Source: Liolophura sinensis (taxonomy: Eukaryota; Mollusca; Polyplacophora; Chitonida; Chitonidae). From it: a DNA stretch of 64,000 nt. Positions 13,401 to 22,683 of the stretch are shown in pieces. Within the stretch, counting starts at the first letter, position 1. The number at the start of each line of letters is the position of its first letter. The translations under genes were made by a program, and so were the position numbers. The notes under the pieces are model-generated. The model saw only the letters and a program-made list of their open reading frames with translations. It searched no databases and was not told the origin of the DNA. The DNA is taken from the NCBI RefSeq assembly GCF_032854445.1, contig NC_088300.1, positions 66,068,984-66,132,983 on the forward strand, given 5' to 3'.

Positions 13401-15271
13401 CCTCAACTGACATGTCGAATTCGGCTTATTAATGCAATAACCAACTAATGTACAACCTGACCATGACGTCTAATCGAGACATCTGGCCCAATGACAAGAA
13501 GAGACAGAAGGTAAACCCCGATCACAGCTGTCCAAGCTTCCCTCTAGCCACTGTGTATTTACTTTCCTACTATGTTACACACTTAGCTAGCTGGCTTCTG
13601 GTCAGTCTGTCCATCTTAGGAACATCAAGGCCAGAATTCACAGTCTATATCCTAGGTTGTTATTTCTCCTGGCTATTTTCTTGGACCATGTTTAACATGA
13701 TATTAAATATTGATTGATGGTGATTTGGGGAGACTATTGGAGGCCAGAGATGACCGGTGGTCAGCCTGGGTTTGTATGTAGGCCACTCTCCTCACCCATG
13801 CTTCATCAATCTCTCACTAAGACAGACGTGATTTACACATCATTTACACGAACAACGACAGGTATATCACGTTAACATGTGTCACTTCCAGCATCTATGA
13901 AATCCACCAACCATCACAAGAACACATACATGTCACAGCGTTTCCCATAATAAGGACTGTCAAACGTATTTATCTTCACTCTGAGATATTCTCAATTATC
14001 GCCACTGATGCACATGTAAGTGGCAAGCCAAATCATCATTCAAAAATGTAAACATTCAAAAATTATACCCCCAAAAAGTTAAGATCTCCAATTGAGAAAT
14101 TTAACTCTTATATTTTGGACTGATTTGAAAGACACAGAGAACTACCTGCTGAAATGCCATAAAATTTAATTCTCAAAATGTAACTTAATTTACTAATGAA
14201 CTATACAGATTTGTTATTTCTTCAATATAAAGTTCTAAATGTACTAAGAATTGCATACCACCTCAAACACACTAATACATGTACCTTTGTCTCAAGTGGT
14301 TTTACTGTGCATCACCTATGCCAGAGAGCTTACAATCGGTGATATGGGTAAAATCCGTTTTTTCAACTTCTGCGACAAATATTGAAGATATTTATCAGAA
14401 CTGATCAGTGTTTTGTTGCCTTCATGTTAACAAAGATAAATAGGTGAGCACCTGAGAGATTCACAGAGAAAATGAGAGAGCACTGTGCGAAGAGATTGAT
14501 GGGCTAACCTTGATTAAGTGCTGAGATAATCCGACAACAGTTTCATCCCTGCCACTTTCTATTGTCAGTTTGACAGGTGGGAGGGGGTGCTCCAGTAATA
14601 ACCCTCTTATCGTCACAAGCTCCTCACCATGATTCAATAGCCTCATACAAAGCACTGAATCCTCAAAACTCACACACTAAATATCATCGTATCAAATGCT
14701 TCTGTCCAAACCAAATGAAATTGAAATCTCCAATAAACAACTGGCTAAGGAGTGGAAATACTGTTAAATTGTTTTAAGCTTTTTTTTCCAGTGATTTTAT
14801 TAGTTCATTTATATTTAGTATTTCTTTAGTATAATTTGTTATTATTATTACTTTTTTTTCTTAACACCTGGCTCTACAGTAGGGCACTTGAAGCTTTAAC
14901 AGTTTACAGACCACACTACTGTGTGTGTATATCTGCCACCAGGGGACACTGGGCCTATCAGCAGGCACAAGTACTCAACAGACAAACCAAATGTTTTTAC
15001 CCTCCCAAACAAGAAAAATGCTTTTGCAGAAGGACATTGCCAGCGATAACCCCTGACTGTGCAGTGTTTAGAAACTCTGATTAAACTCCAGGTCTGCTGC
15101 TCTGGGGAGTAGAGGGCTGCAATAACAGCCCCGTGCACAACCAGGCTATACCATGTCACACATCCGCTCTGTTTTTACAACGGATAACCAAATTCCATAA
15201 CAAAGATAATACTGCTTCAGTCTCTCCTAAAACCTGTGGGGAGCCCCGATTAGAGTCAGGATGCTTCTGCC

Positions 15272-15815
15272 TTTTTCAATATTTTGATAACTCTTGTGCA
15301 ACAAATATGCTGAGAGAAAGTGGAGATGGTAAAATAGGTTCCCTGGTGAATACATGTAGATGTATACGTGTACATGTATTTATGTTCCAGTAAATTCTAG
15401 TTGGCTTCAACTTTTCTCACAATCTCTCTGCAAAAAGTTTCTTTCTATGGATCTGGACCAATGGACCAATTCTTCATAGCTACTTTGACGTGGAAAAGAT
15501 CCTGCAAAATGTATTGCTGACCTGATCACTTCTATTCCTACAGAAACTGGTAGATATTTCAATATTTTCATAGCAACAAATAAACTGAAAGAAAGTGAAG
15601 ATGGCAAAAATGGCTCCCTGGTGAATACTTCTAGGTGTATATGTATGTTCTAGTGAATTCTTGTTTACATCAATTTTCTCCCACTGTAGACAATGTCTCC
15701 TGCAAAAAGTTTCAATGCATGGCCCAAGGCAGATTTTTCATAGGTATTTTGCCTGGGAAAAGATCCAGCTTCGTGTATTGCTAACCTGATCACTGTCCAT
15801 TCCAACAGAAGCCGG
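15272..15815 (+). repeat. Diverged tandem duplication, two units of about 273 bp
   Basis: Unit 1 (about 15272-15546) and unit 2 (about 15547-15815) share ttcaatattttgata/cata, gaaagtg(g/a)agatgg, ccctggtgaatac (15341 and 15616), ctgcaaaaagtttc (15429 and 15700), ggaaaagatcc, and gtattgct(g/a)acctgatcact. Offsets of 271-275 bp give the period. Not recognised as a known transposon. Confidence 0.85.
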
Positions 15816-17663
15816 CGGGTCACAAATTGAATACATGCTGGGCCTTTTTAGTTCCCTAATCGAAGCTAAAATGTCACAAAGATGGCCTGAAGAATCCTTC
15901 ATGTGAGGGGAGGCATGAAGATCTTGTTAGCCCGAATATGATTCATTTAGATAGAGGCCGGGACTCTCTGTCTGAAATGAGCAATTAGTACTTTATTGCA
16001 GCCATCAAAGGTGGCTTGGCTCTCGCCTGGGTTAATATGAAATAATAGAGATAATGTATTTACTAGTTTACTACAAGCCTGTCCTACAGCCATTTCCTGG
16101 CCCTGTGTCAGATTCAGACAGCACCCTATGGATCAAGTTACTGGCAGAGGCGACTAAATTAGATCAACCAGCTACCCAGCCAGGGAAATTTGTTATGAAA
16201 TCTGAGAGCAAGGGTTAGGAACCCAGTCCCAAACCTAGGCCATTACCATCTGTCCCAGAACTTTTTGTCCTCCTGTATTATCTGTCTTATCTGAGGAGTA
16301 GGGCCAATACAACACATCCATGCTTTCATGGTTGGTTCCGCTGATGCCAGGACGTCTCCATCAGTGTGAACAACACTATAGTAAGTGGCCACTGACTTAT
16401 GCATTCACAGCATTGCAGCTGACAGTTCTTCATTGTCATTGCATTTACTCCTACAACAGAGGTTACCCTTTGGCAGCTGTATTAGTAGACATCAACGTTA
16501 AGGGTTACCAATAACATTAATCCTTCAACATCATCACTTTAACCATGCTAAATGCTAAAGTCCAGCAGATTCACCATTTCTACATTGACAGCTATATTTG
16601 TGAGTTTATATATGTCAGCAATAATTACCAGCATAATGACATCTCCTAAAACATAGGTGAAGACAGCAATCCTTCAATGACATCACGTTTGTTTTTATGT
16701 GATTCGTGACAGTACAGTATCCTAAACTTTACATGCTGTGAGAGATGTTTAAGCTTCTATTTTCCTACTTACTAGAAAGTATTATTTTCTGTGTACTTAT
16801 TCATGTCAATTATTTTATTTTATTTATTTTGCCTGTTTGGGCAAAATGTGCATAGTGATAGATGATAGCTTTAACAGTGCTTACATGAGAGATCAGCAAA
16901 TTCTCACCAGTTCTACTGGCCCGCTTAACTTGCTCCTAATTTCATAATTTGCTCATCTGCCCGAGTTTCCCACTGAATTGTTCTGCTCTCAGCACACTTG
17001 TCAAATTTTATTTCACTCCTGTAAAACCATTAAATCCACATTCGGAGGGTAAGTTTGATTGGATGTTGGTTTGTGAATTACTGACAAGTGAGGAGGAACA
17101 AAAGAGCTGTCAGCAGCGAATCTTTCTGAGCTGCAGAGAGTGGAGCTGTTCACACAAGGGTCCCTGACATCAAACATCATGCTGACATCTGCACAAAACT
17201 TCACAATGGTCAGTCCAAATGCAGAATATAATTGCATATTTGGGCTTAATCGCCTTTTTTATCTTTCCAATTTAAGCGAAAATGATTTTAAACAAAACGA
17301 TTATAAATAGCACTGCTTTACAACATTTCTTTATTTTTTCTGTGTTAAACAGCTTTAACAAATTTTATTTAAACAGATCTACATTAGTTAAAACTATGTA
17401 CATTTATCCCCCTGCACAGGATTCCTATAAGCAAACACCACCATATGTCTATTGGAAGTTTTTTGTTAAGTCAGGCAATGGTTATGTCCCTACCTGCATT
17501 CCAACAGGTCAAGTGCTATTCTCTATCTATTAGTGCTTTTCTGTCTACTTGAGCTTACAAAGTTTCCATTTCCTGTTACTTAATCTGCTTTTCAGGACAA
17601 CTAAAAGAGATTAACACACAGATAAAAAGATGAATCTTCAGTAAATCTGTTCCATGAAAAAGG

Positions 17664-17880
17664 ACAATCTAAGGAACGATCAAATAGCCTTTCCCTCCGA
17701 ATCTGCAGCCTGTCTACCCATGGCCACTAAGAGAGTAGCCTTAGGGAAGGACTCATCCCTTTTGCCTGCCAATCACTTTCCCCTTTTGTAATGAACCCTT
17801 AACAGTTTCAGTCCCTTAAATCAGTTATATAATTTAGCCCCTGGCAGTTGGCTCAGTTCAGGGCTTTAAGTCCAGTTAAC
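17664..17880 (+). repeat. Dispersed duplicated module, copy 1
   Basis: Shares with 18829-19030 the landmarks caatc-taag, agagagt, cttttgcctgycaatca, taatgaa, acagt, CCCTTAAATCAGTTATATAA, and cagggcttta in the same order. Copies are about 1.15 kb apart in direct orientation, with the full SINE between them. Here the PBX-MEIS-like site reads CTGCCAATCA (17766-17775), one base from consensus. Confidence 0.85.
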
Positions 17881-18351
17881 CAAATAAGCTATTGCTCAAC
17901 ACCTCAATGCTTTCCATTATTAGGCCCTTAGCTTCTTTGGCCAGTCCAATTGTCTGAAGACAAAGTACCAGAAACAACTGATTACAGCGGGGTATTCCCA
18001 GGTTAAAAAGTCTGAGGAAGACAATAGGATTTGGGATTCATCTGCTGATTACAAACCTAAACACCTCCCTAACACCTGTGGTGGTCAACAGACCTTTTCC
18101 ACTTTCCAACATCCATCATTTCAACTCTCGGACTATATACCAAACTTTACCTATAGTAAAGGTATGACCAGCCAGAAAAAATAAAATGTAATAATGCAAA
18201 ATGTAACAGTCCTTATGATTTGTGAAGAATGTATACCGTTTATGGCCAGAACTGAAATACATGTAGTTTATCTTGCATACATAGAAATTCCAACGTATTC
18301 ACAGTTACCTACAAAATGAATTTACATCACACTTCTTGGGGACAGATTTAT

Positions 18352-18616
18352 CAATTTATTTATTTATTTATTTGATTGGTGTTTTACGCTGTACTAAAGA
18401 ATATTTCACTTACACGACGGTGGCCAGCATTATGGTGGGAGGAAACCAGGCAGAGACCGGGGGAAACCCATGACCATCCGCAGGTTGCTGGAAGACCTTC
18501 CCACGTACGGCCGGAGAGGAAGCCAGCATGAGCTGGACTTGAACTCACAGCGACCGCATTGGTGAGAGACTCCTGGGTCATTACGCTGCGCTAGCCGACT
18601 CAGCCACGGAGGCCCC
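18352..18616 (-). mobile_element. tRNA-derived SINE, full length, with target-site duplication
   Basis: Read on the minus strand, it starts at GGGGGCCTCCGTGGCTGAG. An A-box-like TGGCTGAGTCGG lies at 18606-18595 and a B-box-like GTTCAAGTCC at 18544-18535, the spacing of an RNA polymerase III tRNA promoter (Leu/Ser-like head). A conserved body follows with GGGTTTCC and GGTTTCCTCCCACC, and the element ends in AACACCAATCAAATAAAT and an (AAAT)n tail. It is flanked by CAGATTTAT at 18343-18351 and 18617-18625. The body resembles the V-domain or MetaSINE type found in molluscan SINEs such as RUDI; the exact family name is inference. Confidence 0.88.
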
Positions 18617-18828
18617 CAGATTTATTAACTCAAATGAAATAACAGCCTGTAGTTCAGTTACAACTATATGCTGATCCATATTGCAATTTTAAAATATCCA
18701 TGGTCTCATGTAAAAAAGAATATTTACATATTTAAATGACTTGCTCTTAACTTTTGGGGGTCAAAAAGGTCACAGGCTGGGGGAGGGGTATTGTGGGCGG
18801 TGACGGGGTGGGGGGGGGGAGCTAATGC

Positions 18829-19030
18829 CACAATCCTAAGCACTAATCAGACAGCAATCCCCTAGTCTTTTGTCCCAGAGAGTTGAAAAGACATAGCCTG
18901 AGGGAAGACCCCTTCCCTTTTGCCTGTCAATCATTTCCCCTGTTTGTAATGAATCTGTAACAGTAACAGTCCCTTAAATCAGTTATATAATACACCCTCA
19001 GGGCCAGCGCTTAGTTCAGGGCTTTAGTAC
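18829..19030 (+). repeat. Dispersed duplicated module, copy 2, with perfect PBX-MEIS site
   Basis: Second copy of the module at 17664-17880. The longest identical block is the 20-mer CCCTTAAATCAGTTATATAA. It contains CTGTCAATCA (18924-18933), the exact reverse complement of the PBX-MEIS decamer. Weak similarity may continue on to the ctttagcttct shared at about 17925 and 19070. It is preceded by a G-rich stretch (18778-18820). Function as a regulatory element is inference. Confidence 0.8.
18924..18933 (-). promoter_or_regulatory. Perfect PBX-MEIS/PREP decamer in duplicated module
   Basis: CTGTCAATCA on plus, TGATTGACAG on minus. It lies inside module copy 2; the paralogous position in copy 1 has one substitution. 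Confidence 0.45.
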
Positions 19031-19312
19031 ATTTAAGCAAGCAAACTTATACTCTGGCAGATAAAGACTTCCTTTAGCTTCTCAGATGGGAATTATTTGT
19101 GGGAGCAAAAGAAATTACAAAATGCAACCCCATAACTGCTAATCAGTCTTCGTGTCAGCTTAATTGTTGTCTGGAGGAGACATATTTCTGTGGCCTCACT
19201 GTCAACGCTGGTTATGATAATAAGTTTGTGGGACATTGTGTTCTAAATCTAAACCCAATGGTGGAATCAGGGGGCAGAGAAAGTCAACGTCTTGCAGAAT
19301 TGTTCAACTTTA

Positions 19313-19551
19313 TTTGATTTATTTATTTATTTGATTGGTGTTTTTATGATTGGTGGTTTTATACTAAACAATATTTCACTTATACAACGGCAGCCAGCAT
19401 TATAGTGGGAGGAAATCGAGCTCGGGGAAAACCCACCACCATCCACAGGTTGCTGTCAGACCTTCCCACTTACAGCCGGAGAGGAAGCCAGCATGAGCTG
19501 GACTTTGAATTCACAGTGACTGCATTGGTGAAAGGCTCCTGGGTCATTACA
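19313..19551 (-). mobile_element. Same SINE family, 5'-truncated copy with perfect 12-bp duplication
   Basis: Collinear with the copy at 18352-18616 from the (AAAT)n tail through the GGAGAGGAAGCCAGCATGAG region (plus-strand text) to the tRNA-like B box, but the A-box end is missing. It is flanked by a perfect direct repeat TGTTCAACTTTA (19301-19312 and 19552-19563). The tail-proximal GATTGGTG motif is duplicated (19333-19360). 5' truncation plus a target duplication indicates insertion by LINE-type reverse transcription. It lies 0.7 kb from the full copy. Confidence 0.85.
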
Positions 19552-21191
19552 TGTTCAACTTTAAGCTTGGTTTTAATGCCACAAACTAAGAAATGAGTGA
19601 ACTACGTGTAAAAGGTCGCCAAAGCCATCTGACAACCACAAACAGACATTGTTTGCACTCTGATATTTTCTGTTCAGAACAATCTGGAACAACCAGCAAT
19701 ATTCTAATCAGCATGATTAGGGAATAAAGAGAGCAGTGCCCCATATATGCAAAACACAAGTCACATAAATATGGTTCTATGCGACGAACAAAACCATTCC
19801 TTTACTTGTGTATCAGACTACATGTAGACAGTATGGGGAAATCCTTTCACGAGATAATGCTGCACAAAAAGAAAAGATATCTTTTAGGATTATATAGTAG
19901 TATAGAGTGTTGAGAAGACTTGCAAACACAGCAACTGGAATACAGACTACAATCACGAGGTAAGAAAGAACCATTACGGCATTAAAGCTGTCCACATACA
20001 GGGATTAGTGAAGGTTATGCACCTAAAATGCTGTCTTTACAGATGTGTCCTGATGACCAAATGCTGTGTCCCTGGACATCTGCTGATAGCTAACAGAAGG
20101 GTTTTCACCCCGCTTAAGCGTGGGACAGTCATCTCACAGGACTGCTGCCAGTCACACCTTAAGACAAGGGTCATAATGACCACTTAACAATGAGATGTCA
20201 GCTCCACTAAGACAGTCCTTCCACCAAAATGGTGGCATTTCTCCTGCTGGCCTCTCATCCTGCAAGCTCAGTGATATATCAACATCAGCTCAGTGCCTCT
20301 AAATTGACCCCCGGAGACAGGGAGGTGTAAGGCTCTACAGCCATTTGCCACCATCCTCAGCAACATGTCTGTCTGGACCATCAGTGCTTATAGGAACAAT
20401 TGGGCCCAAGTACCTCTTAACACTTCACTCCAGCAGCCAACAGCAGACAGGAAGCAGGCTCAGAAGACAATAAAACAATAAATAAATCAACCATTGAAGG
20501 TGGGCCCAGTTGATGGTTGCTTGTGTCATTTTGTGTGACAACTCTAACCCAGTTCCCCCCATCTTGCCAACTATTTAACTAGCAGTTAAAGTTCGCCTAC
20601 ATATTATCTCTACATCAACAAGCAGGCTATTTCAAGCAGTACACAAGCTTAATCTATCTTTAAACACCTGTCAACAAGTATACAGGCAAGTATCTAGATG
20701 TTAACACACCAATGAAACGTTTCAATCATTTGTCTTAAAAGAGATACCCAACTTTTGTTTCAAGAGATATTTTTTCATTCTAATTCCACAGTGGAAAAAG
20801 TTGCCAGAAATTACTGTGTCCAACGCACGCTCATGGAAACCATATATATATATACTGAATGGGCTTCAAGTCAAACTTCAGTATATCAAAAAAGACAAGA
20901 CAAACTTGAGTATGTCTTTGTGCCAGCAAATGCACAAGTATCTTATGTTTATAACAGTGAGATATTTGCGAAAATGAAAACTGAATGTTCATGAAAAATA
21001 AAGCACATATGTAAAATGCATCAGTGATGAAAACACAGAATTCAACAAGTAAACAAACTTTTTGAGGTCACTGGTATTTCAAAGAGAAGTTGTGATTGTG
21101 TAATGTAGATAATCAAATGTAGCTATCCATGACCCTGGCAAAATGATGTGAACAACTGGAAAGATGGAAACAAAACATCAAAAGTACATAC

Positions 21192-21268
21192 CAATTATTA
21201 ACTTGTAAAATTGTAAGTCCCGTTTCTTGTGCTAACTGTTTCTTTTGTTCTTCGGTGGGGTATGGATG
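21192..21268 (-). CDS. Meis: Meis duplicated homeodomain exon, copy B (Thr isoform)
   Basis: A 77-bp minus-strand exon immediately downstream of copy A. The acceptor is a strong pyrimidine tract (ttcttttttctattttcag|CAT) and the donor is AATAATTG|gtatgt, giving the same phases as copy A (in 0, out 2). It encodes [14 protein letters not shown] then [11 protein letters not shown] plus TG of Trp. Compared with copy A, 13 of 77 bases differ, but only one residue changes: Ser to Thr immediately after the PYP loop, at the probable N-cap of helix 2. Ser is the usual Meis residue. The near-complete silence of the changes means both copies have been kept under protein-level selection. Joining A directly to B would shift B into a frame that meets TAG after 12 codons. 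The exon that should follow (FINARRRIVQP-type) was not found in the 21 kb to the left. Confidence 0.96.
21231..21253 (-). promoter_or_regulatory. Invariant purine-rich core in exon copy B (candidate splicing enhancer)
   Basis: This 23-nt block (starting GAAGAACAAAAG) is identical in the two exon copies (here and at 21342-21364), although 11 other codons carry silent changes. Purine-rich GAA repeats are a known class of exonic splicing enhancer. The block could be constrained as RNA as well as protein. Its role is inferred only. Confidence 0.35.
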
Positions 21269-21302
21269 CTGAAAATAGAAAAAAGAAAAAGTTTGTACCT
21301 AC
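21269..21302 (-). other. 34-nt spacer between mutually exclusive Meis exons
   Basis: The spacer has a donor (gtaggt) at one end and an acceptor (tttcag) at the other, with little but a pyrimidine tract between. At 34 nt it is shorter than the length generally needed for U1 and U2 snRNPs to sit together on an intron in animals, so it is expected to act as a steric block that forces A or B, not A plus B. It is also not a multiple of three, so retention breaks the frame; the first in-frame codon after Trp is a stop. Confidence 0.85.
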
Positions 21303-21379
21303 CAGTTATTAACTTGTAATATAGTTAGTCCTGTCTCCTGAGCTAACTGTTTCTTTTGTTCTTCTGAAGGATAGGGATG
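21303..21379 (-). CDS. Meis: Meis duplicated homeodomain exon, copy A (Ser isoform)
   Basis: A 77-bp minus-strand exon. The acceptor is gtgttttattatttcag|CAT and the donor is AATAACTG|gtaggt; it enters in phase 0 and leaves in phase 2 (the Trp codon is TG|G). It encodes [14 protein letters not shown] then [11 protein letters not shown] and the first two bases of Trp. This is the TALE loop (PYP), helix 2 and the first part of recognition helix 3. Copy A is the upstream member in transcript order, following helix 1 at 34706-34854 across 13.3 kb. Its donor lies 34 nt from copy B's acceptor. Reading past the donor gives TGG TAG, so retention of the 34-nt spacer would stop translation right after the conserved Trp, leaving a broken homeodomain. 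A CU-rich tract (21415-21431) lies 36-52 nt upstream of its acceptor. Confidence 0.96.
21342..21364 (-). promoter_or_regulatory. Invariant purine-rich core in exon copy A (candidate splicing enhancer)
   Basis: Partner of the block at 21231-21253: 23 identical nucleotides spanning codons for EEQKKQL and the first two bases of the Ala codon, with no silent substitutions although flanking codons are heavily substituted. A purine-rich enhancer or local gene conversion could explain it. Confidence 0.35.
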
Positions 21380-21414
21380 CTGAAATAATAAAACACTGAG
21401 TGACAATGTCCAAA

Positions 21415-21431
21415 GCAGAGAGAGACAGAGA
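21415..21431 (-). promoter_or_regulatory. CU-rich tract upstream of exon copy A (possible PTB-type splicing silencer)
   Basis: On the minus strand this reads tctctgtctctctctgc, giving several overlapping UCUCU/UCU motifs 36-52 nt before the copy A acceptor. Polypyrimidine-tract-binding proteins are known to bind such sites and to control mutually exclusive exons in other genes. Binding here is inference. Copy B has a U-rich tract instead, so the two acceptors differ in a way that could be read by a splicing regulator. Confidence 0.4.
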
Positions 21432-21649
21432 TACAAAAATATCAACCCTCTGGCAAAACTGTTCAGAACATCTAACTCAAGTTTTACCTTGTATGCATAT
21501 TTTTTCATCAAGATGAGATTTTGTTTTGGTCAAATCAACTATTTGTTCTGCAAGCAGGTCCCATATTTCTAGTCAGGTGTTGACCCGCAATGTACATGTA
21601 CTGTACATATATATGTACTACACAGTATATATACAATTAATCCCCTCCC

Positions 21650-21700
21650 AAACAAAAAAACAAAACAAAACAAAACAAAAACAAACAAACGAACAAAAAG
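21650..21700 (+). repeat. (CAAAA)n A-rich low-complexity tract
   Basis: Repeated CAAAA and CAAA units about 270 bp upstream, in transcript sense, of exon copy A. Confidence 0.9.
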
Positions 21701-22683
21701 GCATAGCATCACCAAGTATTTCAATCACAGTACGATACACACAATAATGCTTCTGTTTACCAGAAGTGTAATATATTTCAAGGTAATCAAACAAAAATTT
21801 AAATTAACTCAATTCTTATTTGGTCACAGGAAAAAAAAAAACCCAGCCAAATGCCACAGACGGCTAAAAATTCTCCAATGGTAATTCTGTAGAGTGGGTA
21901 AAACAATCAATAAATAAGCCAATCAAATTGCCAGGTTCGGCTACCGTAGGAAAACTTCAGAAAACTCATTTAAAGCATTTCCGTAAGGAACATTATGAAA
22001 AGAGAACGGAAAAAATCTCATTTCTATTAGATGCTATTTGGAAGATTGCTACTTTGCTACCATCACAAAAGATTTCCCCTCAAAGACGATTGGGTGCTGG
22101 ATACATATCTTAAAGGGATTTATACAATTTAGGAAGCTGCCAATGAAATCAAATTTACAGGATGTTCTGTTGGTACGAGAGGATGATTGAATGAGAGCCA
22201 ATGGCTTAATCCACGAGACAAAAATTCACAGCCAAAGAAAACCTGAGCAACCCAACATAGAAAGACGTTCAAAGGCCATTCCTCAGAAACTGGAATCTGT
22301 GGACGATTTCAATGGTATCGCTAGAAGCGATGTCCGCAGTAAATCATTCAGAGATGAAATTATGCAAATGGTTTGTCAAAATTCCACATGCATTTAATAG
22401 AATGAAGCGTTGTGGCAGCATATAAACAGAAAAGAAGAGCGGTGAAGTGTGTAGAGGCAGGAGGCAAGGGAGCGGGAGCTTACTGGGGCTGTGACGGGGA
22501 CAGGGCTGTAATCAGTGAGGACCAGCCATTTTTGGTTGGCCAAGCAGACCTGGGCAGATGAGATGGTGTGCTCTGACAATGACCTCATTTTCTCCAGCCA
22601 ACTAAGTGGTAAACTCTGCTGGAATGGTGCTTCCTTCTGCAGCCCACCAGCCAGAAAACAAGGGCCTAGGGTGACTGGCGGGT

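Larger units (their letters stand above)
1..21191 (-). other. Sequence downstream of exon copy B in transcript sense; no exon recognised
   Basis: No open frame here resembles a known protein on either strand, and the longest (4667-5059, 130 codons, plus) has no recognisable domain. The expected next Meis exon was searched for as the reverse complement of the FINARRRIVQPMI pattern and not seen. The first 11.7 kb or so keeps CpG near expectation and the remainder is CpG-poor. Repeats and candidate sites are listed separately. This is presumably intron, unless the left part is an assembly join to unrelated DNA. Confidence 0.6.

Noticed and set aside
18535-18606. A genuine tRNA gene
   Set aside because: A- and B-box-like motifs are present, but the sequence is the head of a SINE with a body, tail and target duplication, and no complete cloverleaf was found.
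21299-21511. Treating the 70-codon minus-strand frame, including residues before HPYP, as one protein segment
   Set aside because: The upstream part is intron: a good acceptor lies at 21380 and the frame before it has no Meis similarity.
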